Below, piece after piece: positions 27,501 through 39,400 of a DNA stretch of 64,000 nt. Positions within the stretch are counted from its first letter, which is position 1; each line of letters starts with the position of its first letter. Below the pieces are notes generated by a model, which was not told where the DNA came from, made no database searches, and saw nothing but the letters and a program-made list of their open reading frames with translations. Made by a program: the position numbers and the translations under genes. Origin of the DNA: Phorcus lineatus (Eukaryota; Mollusca; Gastropoda; Trochida; Trochidae); NCBI GenBank assembly GCA_921293015.1, contig OV121098.1, positions 13,925,016-13,989,015 of the forward strand. The letters run 5' to 3'.

Positions 27501-28267
27501 CTGAAAAATAAACCAGTTTATTAATGTTTTCATGAAGACATTTCACTGCGATCGGGAAGAGTCGTACGCTGTACGTTCTGCACACATAATTCAAACCACT
27601 CTCAAATTAAATACGCACGTGCACATTTCATTGATGCTCGGTACGTGAAGTGTTGCACGAAGATCACGTGCATCATGTCCCTACATTGTGAATGAATACA
27701 TGAAGTCTGAATTTTACATGTATATTGCATATTGCACAATGTTCACGAGGTTTAGGCATACATACATCAAAATGGCACAACCCAAACGTTTCACTGGGGG
27801 TAATATTTTGGTTGCTAAAGATTTCACAATTTGACAAAGGAAAGGATGCTTTCACTCCATAAATAAAATATAAAATAAAAACACGTTGATGAGGGAGAAT
27901 ACAAAATAACAGTCAAAGGTTTTGGCATTTCACACCTGGCATGTAAAAAGAATTATAAGACACTTTTTTAACACACAGGTAGTTGCATGTAAGAACCAAT
28001 GATCGCGTGCATGTTCATTTCAAGAGCATAACGATCTCATTGTATCAACAAGCGATGTACATTTCCAGGCAGCCCTCGCCCATAAAACAACATTACGGGG
28101 CTTTAACAAGATCTGGAGAGAAATTACCATAGCGTGCCCCGTCCCTATTTACATTTACCTGTCCACGTGGCCTGGTCGACCTCGGGCAATTTCCGGGTTC
28201 AAATAAGTCACACACAGCAGTTACCTATATATCTGAGATGTAAGAACATAACGGGAAGTCAAAACAA
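24583..28267 (+). other. Intergenic, no gene seen
   Basis: It holds the second 452-bp MITE (26.6 kb) and, at 26.38-26.48 kb, a fragment similar to 39.23-39.34 kb (TTCAGAGGGT...ATTACTCAA...CCTTTTA). Nothing else recognisable. Confidence 0.45.
26593..27044. mobile_element. TTAA-flanked MITE, copy B (452 bp)
   Basis: Same family and exactly the same length as the copy at 3980. Ends AGAGCCACTCCGTGA / TCACGGAGTTGCTCT, TTAA at both borders. A short internal frame is chance. Confidence 0.82.
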
Positions 28268-28374
28268 ATAGACAGACAGACAGACAGACATTTTATTCAG
28301 TATAAAGGCCAAAGGCCCATAATACAAACTACATTTCCAATAGTTTTACAAGCGCACATAAAAGGTTACAGGTT
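28268..28374 (-). mobile_element. 3' UTR and tandem tail of the LINE
   Basis: Read on the - strand, the ORF is followed by about 85 nt of 3' UTR, an AATAAAA word and a (TGTC)n tail (28270-28290 as GACA on the + strand). Short tandem tails in place of poly(A) are known for CR1/L2-type LINEs. Confidence 0.65.
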
Positions 28375-29480
28375 TTATGCATATACAATTTTAGCTCTAG
28401 TTTTATATATACATTTAAGGAATTTACATACATTTAAGATAATATTTCTATCTTTACTGTTAAGGAGGTAGATGAAATTGTGGTTGTTAACAGTACTGTA
28501 CAATAGTGGAGTAATAAACCTATTTCTAGCATCTTCATATAATTTACAATCAAATAGAATGTGCAATTCGTCTTCAATGCTGGTAATATTGTTTATTTTG
28601 CAGTAAGAACATACTCTGTCAGGAATTGATAAATTATTGTATCGTCCTGTTTCTATGCTTAGCCCAAAATTGCTACACCTAAATTTTGCTAGGAGAGATT
28701 TATGATAAGGAGATATTGATAATGTAAGATAGCTTTCCACTTGTAGTAATGTTTTAAATTGTTTATAAGCAAATGAATCTGAAAGATTATGAATATTGGC
28801 AGACCATGATTGTTTCAGAGTATCAGAAAGTCTAAGTTTAAACTGTTTCATAAAAGCCTTGCTATCCCCAACATCTTGTGAGAGCCATACAAATCCAAAA
28901 CCATATTGATATAAGATATTCTTTATGTATGTAACCCAAGTTGACCTACCCGAATCATCAAGAGATTTTAACATGTTATAACCCTGAGATGGAAGTCTTT
29001 GTGGATCTAGTTGAATCAACCTACACCAATATTTGACTGCTCTAGACATATAATTAAACTGTAATGGGAGCCGACCACATTCTCCTAAAACAATACTGCT
29101 ACTCACATTTCTACCAACTCTTAGGAGCTGCCTACAAACTTTAATCTGGAGGCTTTCAATAACTTTACAATAAGATGTTCCCCAGATTTCAGATCCATAA
29201 CACAAAATAGGCAGAATAATAGAATCAAACAGTTTAAATAGATCATTAGGCAACAAAGTTCCAAAAGATCTTTGAAAAGAATATATAGAGATAAGTGCTT
29301 TATTACCTTGGGAAGTCAGACAGTGTTTAGCCTTAGTCCATGAAAGTCTAGGAGTGAAAACTATACCAAGATACCTATAAGATGATACAACCTCAATCTG
29401 TTTCCCTTCGAAAAACCATTTTTCATAATGCCTCAAATAACCTGAATTGCGAAAACAAATATGTGGCAATGAAGGGATTA
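28375..29480 (-). pseudogene. 5'-truncated non-LTR retrotransposon (LINE), C-terminal part of ORF2
   Basis: A - strand frame of 376 codons is open from 29505 to 28375. The convincing part begins near R-N-S-G-Y-L-R-H-Y-E-K-W, then Y-R-Y-L-G-I-V-F (the thumb region after reverse transcriptase block E). It runs to a C-terminal CX2CX12HX4C finger (C299, C302, H315, C320) embedded in E-D-E-L-H-I-L. Polymerase blocks with the YxDD site and the endonuclease are missing, so this is a typical 5'-truncated copy. Its intact frame implies a fairly recent insertion. The first 25 or so codons are probably flanking DNA. The clade (CR1/L2-like or other) is not settled. Confidence 0.85.
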
Positions 29481-30606
29481 GTTGGGTAATATGCTGACAA
29501 CACATGCCGGTATCCTAAAGGCAAACTAGGACAGAATGTACGTTTTTTTCTTGTGTCACGTGCTTTATAAGTAATATACAATATATGGTTTAAACCAAAA
29601 TCGCCGTCATTGGACCAAACAATCGAACACACATATTCTAGTAAAAAAAGTCTTACCTGGGAAACCGGTTTAGTTAGATTTCAGGGGTGAGGGATACATC
29701 GCCGAATAAAGGATTCTAAAGATAAAATTAAACTTTAAGCAATATTTCACATTCTTTTTCAATTTTTCCTTTAAAAGAGTCCATTTCATCTCACCTCTTT
29801 CCCAAAAATGCGTCAATTTACGAAATCTTGATAAAAAGCATATCAAAAAGGGAACCCTCCCCCGAAATTATAAACCCAGAATAAAAACTTCATGTAAGTC
29901 CTGCACTTTTGAAAATTGCAATTCTTCCTAAAAAATCAAATGAAATTGACATCATCGCTGTAAATAAAAAAATCTCTTAACTTTCGTAGTGTTAATGAAA
30001 CAAAAGCTATGCAAGAATTCCTGGATGATAACATTATTGTAAAAATATACACTCAGGCTGCAATTTGCATCATAAGCGGTACATGGACATATTTATGCAA
30101 ATATACAACATACAATTCAATACAAAGATTATATACATGTAGTTCATTGAATAGAGTGGAATTCAGAGGTTGGATGCTTTTAGGTAAGTGTGCATCCCCT
30201 TTTGTTATTACGAGTTCAACGTTTGTTAAGAACTAGCAGTGAAAATATATATAAGTATCCAAAACGTCATTTTTATTTTCAAAATAAAGAAGTTGTTCTC
30301 CAGTTGTTATATCTTATGTACGCCAATTCTAAAGGCTTTAAGGTACAATAACAGTAATGGACTAGTTATTTTTTTATATCATTTTAATCAAATAGTTGGT
30401 GTTCCTAATTTGTAAATTTCCAATATTTTCGATACCTGCCACATTCCATACTACGATGGTGAGATATTGAAGGGCTGAATCACTAATCTTCTCTAAATCG
30501 CCTTAGGTTCTCATTAATATCTCATAATAAGCGAAGATAAGTGGAGATAAATCATCCATCTTGAGTTTTGATATGACTAACTTCGTACGTTTTTAACAGG
30601 TAATTA

Positions 30607-30940
30607 AACTTATAATTTGACTTGGCGGAAAATTGATAATTACATTTCAGATGGGAGATTAACGAGCAAAAATGACACATATACATAATAACAATTAAAT
30701 TTATTATCTAAGTATAATATAATTTCAATCTTCGATGATTTTGAATTAAAAACTCAGGTTCAATTTATAATTTGACTTGACGGAAAATTTACAATTACAT
30801 TTAAGAAAAGATATTAACGAGCTAAAATGACACATACCCAACCTTACTCCGTAAATATCTAATAACAAATAAATTCATTATCTAAGCAAAATATTATTTC
30901 AATCTTCTATGATTTTGAAATGAAAACTCGGGTTCAATTA
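30607..30940 (+). repeat. Two-copy tandem duplication, about 160 bp
   Basis: TTATAATTTGACTTGGCGGAAAATT... at 30609 recurs as TTATAATTTGACTTGACGGA at 30766. The copies share TTATTATCTAAG, TCTTCGATGATTTTGAA and the closing GGTTCAATT. Confidence 0.8.
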
Positions 30941-32230
30941 GGGGAAACTACAAATATATGAATTTGAATACAAGGGATACTTTGGGGAAAACAACGTATA
31001 TCATATTGGAATTTACATCTGTTGTTTACTTTTATCTATCTTTCGATTTTTTATTGACATCCAGTTGTTGAAACCCTCACATCCCTCGACACGTTATCCC
31101 TACCTACTATGTCAATATCAGCTACACATGAAAAGCACGTGGGTTGCATGAAAGGTGCATGAGTTACCAAACACGTGGACGAACTCAATTTACAATATAC
31201 ATTTTAAGGGCACAAGAATTATTGCAGTTGCCCCTAAAAGTGTCCAACGTCACAAATGGATTTCATGCATGTGTACCAAACAAGGTGGCCGTCAAACTGC
31301 AAAGCATTTTATAAAATTAATGGTAGGTATTATCATATTAATAACCATATGTCAGTCAAACTGTGATATCAATTTCCCTATCGAATCTTTTGACACCCAA
31401 AGGTGGTACTTCTTGAGAATGCAATATATAGATTTTTTATGCCACACTTTCGGCCTCGTTTATATGATTTTCAATGGTCTAAATGTGGACCTTTCACATC
31501 AGGTGAAAACTTTTTCTGATAATTCTACACCTGTGTTTCTATGTTTCATATTGATTACGGCGAATGTTTTTTAGTGGAGTCAATTTATATTCATACATAT
31601 CCCTTGCAAAGCTATTTCTTAAAATGTACAAAGGCAACACGGTATAACGTAATGACACTGAATACAATTATTCATTCATAATCTTTATGAATGTTAAAAT
31701 AAAAATATTAGAAAGTCAGGTTTAAACATCATTTCACCCATAAGGGAAAAAGTCCAAAACAAATGGAAGGGTAAAGGATTTTCAAATGTATGAAAATCTA
31801 CAGATTTGATTTAGATGTCGTAACAATAAACGGTATCGTTTAAGGAAACAGGATAAATTACGACAAGACCAATGAGGAAAACATGCTACTGAAAAGCAAT
31901 AAATTATGTTTATTTGTACTTATCAATTAAATTATGACGGTCATTTTATTTCAACCTTGTAAATCGAGTATAAAATGCGATTAGAGTCAATCTCATTAGA
32001 ATGAAATCTAATATTGCTGCACTACTTTACGCAGATTATAGTGGAGCATTTACATTTTATTTTAATGAGATTTGATGAGACTTTGATTATTTGGATATTT
32101 TTTGTATTGCATACGGGATATAAAGCGTAGTAATTGCTTTTTGAGTAACAAATGACTAAATATAAAAAAATACAATCTTAATGAGTCAAATACAAAATCA
32201 CTGAGGAAATGTTATGAAAAGAAATAATTC

Positions 32231-32940
32231 TGATTCATGAAATTAGAAAATAATCGATTTTAAATGAACTGTTGAAAATATAAGTAAATAAATGAATTGG
32301 TGACAGATAGATTAGAATAATAAATAGATAGATGACATTTACTAGTCAGTAAGCGAATGGGTGATAGATAAGATAATAGACAGATAGATAGATGACAAAT
32401 AAAAATGACTTTAAATAAGGTAAACTAATGGATGGATGGATGGATGAATAGTTAAATGATAAAACAAACAAATAGATAAACGATGTAGTATTGATTCATG
32501 AAATTAGAAAATAATTTAAAATGAATTTTTGAAAAATATAAGTAAATAATGATTGGGTGACATATGAATTGGAATGATAGATCATAGATGACAAATAAAA
32601 TTAACTTGAATAAGGTAAGCTAAAGGGTGGATGAATGAATGATTAAAAAAAAAGAGATAAATAATTTATTTAGTAATTAATTGATTCATGAAAGTAGAAA
32701 ATAATCAATTTTAAATGAACTATGGACAAATATCAATAAATGAGTGAATGGGGGAAATACAAACTAAAATAATAGATAGATAAATATGTGATAAATCAAA
32801 TGACGGTTAAGATTGATAAACCAATTGATATGGTATGAATAAATAAATAAATAGATAAATAAATAAATAAATAAATAAATTAGTGAGTGAGTGAGTGAGT
32901 GAGTGAGTGAATTAATGAATGAATGAATGAATTAGATAGA
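32231..32940 (+). repeat. Tandem duplications and tetranucleotide repeats
   Basis: TTCATGAAATTAGAAAATAA starts copies at about 32231, 32496 and 32685. GATA, GGAT, AAAT and GTGA runs are interspersed; the purest are AAAT at 32839-32880 and GTGA at 32883-32910. Confidence 0.8.
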
Positions 32941-33240
32941 CAGAAATATAGTTAGATATGTATTTAAATGTTGCAAAACAACCGCTGTCTTCATCCAACC
33001 ATTACATTAAGCTAAACCATGCATGACGCTTTTATAATATTCTTCAAATCATATGTCAGCATATTGCTGAAAAAAAATCCCATGTTATACGCCATTTTTT
33101 TAAAAATGGAGACAAAGGGCAGGTAGATATCAGAGATTCAAATCATGTCCGTCCCGGTTCAGTCAACGCTATTTTCCATACTGTACATTTTACTTATCTA
33201 AAGTTGTGTATATCTCAAGTTGAAAACGACCAACCACTGA

Positions 33241-33422
33241 AGTGGTCACGTGATCCTTGTTGATTACAGGTGCGCTGGGAAAGTAGGTCACGCAAAGCAT
33301 TGTGGGCTGCAATGACTCATGGCCGCCTCGTAAAGCGACGGGTTTTACTATTAGCAAGAGAAGCAACGTCACATCTGTGAACCGTTTGGATGTGGAAATT
33401 ATTAGCAAGGACTCCTAAAACC
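33241..33422 (+). promoter_or_regulatory. Candidate promoter/5' UTR of the Ig receptor gene
   Basis: This short stretch is visibly less AT-rich than its surroundings. It holds a CACGTG E-box in GTCACGTGAT (33247-33252), an AP-1 type TGACTCA (33313-33319) and an ACGTCA CRE half-site (33366-33371). No TATA box is evident at a fixed distance. The function is inferred from position just upstream of the signal-peptide exon. Confidence 0.35.
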
Positions 33423-33480
33423 ATGGAACGGATACCCCGGCGTTCAGTGGAATTACTTACCATTTTGTTTTTTATTATAG
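33423..33480 (+). CDS. Exon 1: start codon and signal peptide
   Basis: The exon encodes 19 residues plus the first base of a split Gly codon. A basic n-region (MERIPRR) is followed by a hydrophobic core (LLTILFFII), typical of a signal peptide. The start at 33423 sits in a strong context (A at -3, G at +4). An in-frame ATG at 33390 would add 11 residues but has T at -3; an in-frame TGA at 33378 closes the frame above it. The donor is G|GTAAGT at 33481. The phase (1) matches exon 2, where the G joins GT to give Gly. The large intron and short exon make this the least certain exon. A frame open from 51345 offers an alternative leader. Confidence 0.62.
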
Positions 33481-36400
33481 GTAAGTTTTGATGTTTTAAC
33501 GAAACAGGTTTGTGTTTGTGTTTGAACGACAGCGTAGCGATACAACGACCGAACAATAGGCTGGGCCCTTTCAAACTTGGAAAGGTAGATTTTGGGACAC
33601 GTAATTTAAGATCGTTTTAACTTTTGTGCATTTTGTTTATTGCAAATGTTAACTTCTTAAGCTTATTGATTTCAACTGGTATGATTTCGCAAATTGTGCA
33701 TTTCTTTATTTTATAAATCCAAGCGATATGTTGACCGAGACGGAGGTCAGGCTTCTCAAAGCTGTCAACTTCAAAAGAGGGTCGAAAATGTCACCGCACC
33801 TCCAGATATGTTAGGTTGGTGTCATTGCTAGCCGGTTGCTGTATATCACGGCCGCTGTGTTTGCGTTCTATACCCTTTACGATTAATTCCGCTCCGTGTC
33901 GGCTGATGTAGGGTTTTATGAATATTTACCTTACCTGTGCAGGTAGATAATTACAGGTGTTTCCTGAACGTCGTAATACCGTGAATCACGGAAACAGGAG
34001 TGGTCATTTTGGGTTCTATTCATTCAAACATATCGTGTTTCTAATCAAGAGCCTTTGTTCTCCCAGCCAGAGCCTTTTAAAATTATTTCATAGAAAGGGT
34101 AATGTTGGACATTCAAGGCATTTGTCCGGTAATCTGATTATAACTGATCTAATTTTAGATTAAGTTAATTGGGTCACATGATTTCTGTTAAATACTAGTA
34201 GATACAAATTCACATATGTTATTTATTATGAACAATCCATAAAATATTGGTAATTAATAAAAATATTTATATGAATCATATTTTTTTGTATATTACTGAA
34301 ACAAAAAATCTATAAAAACCTTCCAGATACATGTTATTGAATTTTTTTTTGGATTAATGCGAACCTTTTTCTTTGTATTTTTAATTATGTAGACAAAAGA
34401 CAAGTTAAACTTTTTTTTGCATTACTTTTGCAATATTTTAATGTTTAACTGTTGAAGTTATTAATCTATTTGATAAAAATGTATGATATTTCAAATACCA
34501 TTGCATAATTTAAAAACTATATTTACCCCAAAATAATAGCCTCGGTCACTTGCAAAAGTTATTGGTCTGTTTCAATTTTTCTTTTATGTTAACTCTACTT
34601 AAAAAAGCTTTTATTGGTGAATTTCTTACAGTTTTCTCTGGTTGAAATGCACACAAAAAATACAATCATAAGAGCTGAATTTTTTTCCTTTTTCCTTGGA
34701 AAACACAACACTAAAGAAAATCTTAGGGTTTGTAATAAAAATCAAATATTTCCTTTGTCTCAGACAAGTTTTACAAGGTATTTACTCTCTATCACAGTTA
34801 TCATACATGAAAACTTTCAAATCCTTAGAAAGAGAAGAAAAACTAGGGCACTTTGTGAATGCCACATATGTTTGTGTCTGAAGGTTTAACAAGCTCACAA
34901 GCACTGTTTCACTCGCAAAATTCTCTCACAACAATTCCGTCACTAATCCGCTTTGCTCGCCATATCACATGTAGTGAACCACATGCCAAAAAGGAGGCTG
35001 TTCATATGAGAATTGACTTGGCCTTTCCCAAATTCGTCGGCCATGTCTCATAGAGCTTTGAATGATAATTCAAATTTGAATATTTCACATTTCATATGAA
35101 AAACTTAAATCAAAGTTAATTAAGATTTAAGTACCTTAGCCAGTGATAATCATTAACCTCGTAAAAGCACTTAAGTACTTTACTTTCTTGTTTCACATTG
35201 AATTTGATTGGACTGATGAAAAATGATTGTCATGCAAGAGCTTTGAATGATAATTCAAATTTGAATATTTTACATTTCATATGAAAACCTTCAATCTAAG
35301 GTTATTACAATTTATCACTTGAAGTACCTTAGCCAGTAAAAATCATTAACCTCGTAAATTCACTTACCAGTAAGTACTTTAGATTCATGTTTCACATTAA
35401 ATTTGATTGGACTGATGAAAAATGATTGTCATGCAAGAGCTTTGAATGATAATTCAAATTTATATATTTCACATTTCATATGAAAAGCTTCAATCTAAGG
35501 TTATTACAATTTATCACTTGAAGTACCTTAGCCAGTGAAAATCATAAACCTCGTAATCATTAACCTTGTAAAAGCACATAGTCACTTTAGTTTCATGTTT
35601 CACATTGAATTTAATTGGACTGATTAAAAATGATTGTCATGCAGTTAGTAAAAAGTTTTGTCCTTTTTTGAATATTGCTTCAGTTACCTTAGCAAACATG
35701 CGATGAACAATTTTAAGTGTCTCTTTTCAAATATTCCAAACTTCATTTCTGAAGTGTTTCAAGAGTGTGATAGTTCTTTGAACAAAAACATTCAAACTAT
35801 CTTAATAAGTTGGTCTCACAGAATTGAAGACAGACCTGCTCTTGTAAATATTTAGATGTCATTCAACATTTACAGGACTATCAAGTTATCAGGAATATCC
35901 TTAAAAAGTTGCTTTAATTTTGACATAAATATCAAAATCATAGACCGCATGCTAAAATCTTTCCAATCTTTAAATTTTGTGTGTGTCAAAATGCTTATGG
36001 TGTGGTATTTTAAATGTTGCATTTTCTTAAGCAATAATAACTTCAGCTTATTTCTATGGTTTTGAGATTTATAGATCATTTCCTTCAGAAATATATCAGG
36101 AGTTTGACAGCTTCTTTTTATAAAAAAAGATTTAATTTAAAAAGAAGAAATCAACAAAGAAAATCTTTTTAGAACCTATCATCCAGTCTAGCAGTGAAAA
36201 ACCCGCATAAATCCATCAATAACTTTCATTGAACCTGCCATGGCATGGGTCAAGAAAGAATTTAAGGTTTAATACCTCATTAACTTGTTGGTCCTCCGAG
36301 ATTAAAATTTCCCCCTTGAGTGAAATTAATGGACATGAACTCTTCTTGGAGTGGATATAATGGCTCGATTAGGATCAAATTTCAACTTGGGTGTTGAATA

Positions 36401-39400
36401 CGATGACCTGTAGTGAGAAAACATGTGCCTGAATTTGAATTTTTTTATTTTATTTAATACCTTCAAAGTTATCTATACTCACCATCAAAAGTTAAGAACC
36501 ACTTTATTTTTAATATTGAAGTATGAAATAGTACATATATGGATACTGAATAATAGGTTGTTATTGTCTAGTATATAAGTAATTCCATAGGATTTAAACG
36601 CTTTGCTTATTCAACTACAATTTCTAATGAGCATAACTGAATTGTTCTATGTGAGCATTTCATATGAATTAATGTTTTGAGTGGCATAGTTTATCAATTT
36701 ATTAATACTTTGACGTCAGATGACATAACAGGGACATTGTTAACATACCTGTCTATCTTAATGATGTCATTGAATAGTTTCTAACTACAGGCATGTCAGG
36801 CCTATATAAAGGATGATTCTTGAATTACAATGTATCCAAATTAAGCATAGTTTTAATTGAGTTATATATGTCTCTTATAAAGATCCTTATGAAATTATCA
36901 TCATTTAAATAGATTTAAATTGTTTAGATGATTTTGTATTTTAACTAAATTATTGTTATATCTTTGTAGGATGATTCCTGAACTACAATGTATCCAAATT
37001 AAGCAAAGTTTTATTTAAGTATCTCATTAAGATCCTAATCAAATTATCATCATTTAAATATCTTTGAACCGTTTTAGATAATTTTTTTATCTTAACTAAA
37101 TTATTGTTATTTCTTATCTTACTATCAGATTATTATACATAACCAATTTCATAGCATCTTTGTAACAAAATTTAACGTTTGTAATAGCATTTAAAAGATT
37201 AAGAGTGTAGTGATTAGATTAAATCAATAAAATTTTTTTTTATTTTTAGAAATGTTATCACGTTTTAGTATTTTGATAATTCAAGGAACATTTGTCTAAG
37301 ACACTAACTGTCGGTACTGGTAAATAAACAAAAATCAGTCTTCATTTTCTTTACACCTCTTCCATTGATTCTACATCAAAGAGAAATTTCCTCAGGTGTG
37401 AATTTACAGGCCATGCATTTAGCTCGTCAAACACAACAGGTGTGTAAAGGTATCTTAACAGGTACCCAAACTGGGCCCTTGCTAGCCAAATTAAGAAAAA
37501 ATGTCATTGTTCTTTTGGGAAAAAAAGCCTTAGGACAAATATTTGAGTATTACTTGCGCTAGTAAAGCTTCTAGCCTTTAGCAAGAATTTGTCATTAGTG
37601 AAGAGAAAAAATAGTTTTGAATATTTGAATGAATGAATTTGTTGATTCAGATTGTTTTAATTTGTTATGATTGGCTGTCAGGTTTAGTGTCAAATGTACT
37701 AGTAATTGTGTACATTTTTATTGATAGAGAGGCAAGAGGCTTTACAAACCTCTCATTGCGTAATATGAATACAGATTTGACGGTTAAGTACAACTGTCTA
37801 CAGGAAGGATTGACACGAGAAATATCCTGCCACAAATAATACATAAGATCAGAATAAAAGTCGCACTCAGCGAGAAAATGTATTTCATCTTCTGCGATTG
37901 CAAAACTTATAAAATGAAGCGCCTGAAGATAGAAATATAATGGATGAAGGAACATTAGATTATTAAAATATTTCTTGGACTAAAGTTGCGTCTATCATCG
38001 ATTCTACAACATAAGGAGCATTCTCTCAGTTGCTCTACCACCCATGGTTCGCTAGTTCCAGCCGACGCTCTCAGGTTTCACTGCAATGCATAGCCACAAT
38101 TGTGTTGCAGGCTTTCTCCCTGCAATAATACTAGCAGTCGCGATATGAAATACTCTTGAAAGCGGTGTTAAACCCCATATCACCTCACCTCACCTCTCGG
38201 TAGCTAATTTTTTTGTACCTCTAATATATTCTTATCGGTTCTTAAATTTATTTTACTTTGTGCAATAGTGTATTTCATAACATATGGTTAAAAAAATATG
38301 ACAGTATGTTCCTAGAAGTAGTTTTGAAGTTTGGAAATTTGATGTCACTGTTGTTCTAAAGGGTTAAGAATCCATTTTCATATTTAATGTAATAATAGAC
38401 AGTTAATGATAAAATTGTTAATAGTTTAAATATCTAAAAGCATCTGTCTGATAACATTTGAATTAAGTCTTTTCCCTAAATATTTGACAGATTTTTAACT
38501 AGTTTAGACCAATTCTTATAATTAACTTTCTGATAAGTAAGTCATTTCGGGTTTTTAAAATATTATTTAAGAAAGATATTTCAGTATAAGATAACAGAAC
38601 ATTTATAGAACAGAAGATATAAGATTAGTTCACTATCTTAATGGAATTTGTTTCTAAAGGGAATACTGTTTTCTTATCTGAACGAGGTGGAAATGATTAT
38701 ATATGGAACAATGAGAATTTTCTTCCAGTTGAGATATAGATGATATGATATAATAAATTATTTTTTTAGATAAATACTCATATTTAGACTATTTTATCAA
38801 TGATAAGTTTTATTACAAAAATAATATAGCTTTCAGTATCTGAAAAATAATTTTTTTTAAAAACGGAGAAAAGATTAATTTATTAAATGTTAGAAACAGT
38901 GGCGCCTCAAAGAAATGACGGTTGATTTCAAATCTAAACTTGCTTTTCAATAGGTTATGTTGAGGTATAATTGCCTTTATTCTTATCTTTATCATATCCA
39001 TCGGGATAAGACCAATAAAGTTTATTATGTAGTATACTAGTATATAGTGGATAAGTAAGGAAACAGTCAGAGTTAATCTTCTCTTGTGAGTCTTGTAGTT
39101 CAGTCTAGTTCTTGAGTAAAACACCTGTTGAAGTGGTGCCTTGTTGGGCCTCATTAGCATTTATAAATAAGTTTTTCAAATTTTTAAAAATTCTTCCCCA
39201 AAAAACATTAGTTCATGCCAAATGTATTATCTTCAGAGGGTTGAACATCTCATTACTCAAGCTGGTAATTGGTGGTTGTAGAAATAATCATTTAGTGTCA
39301 GCTACAAATCATTTTCAGCCATTTTATGTGAAGACCTTTTAATCATTTGAGGTAGGGAAATGGGTCAAAACCATATAAAAACTCAACACACAAAACAATA

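Larger units (their letters stand above)
29481..33240 (+). other. Upstream flank of the receptor gene
   Basis: It holds the duplication at 30.6 kb and the simple-repeat tract at 32.2-32.9 kb. A 139-codon frame (31155-31574) has no recognisable domain. No exon of the receptor was found here. Confidence 0.45.

Noticed and set aside
31155..31574. 139-codon frame 1.6 kb before the promoter region.
   Set aside because: AT-rich composition, no recognisable domain or conserved motif; the length is possible by chance.
32839..32940. CRISPR-like regular repeat.
   Set aside because: Pure AAAT and GTGA microsatellites without spacers.
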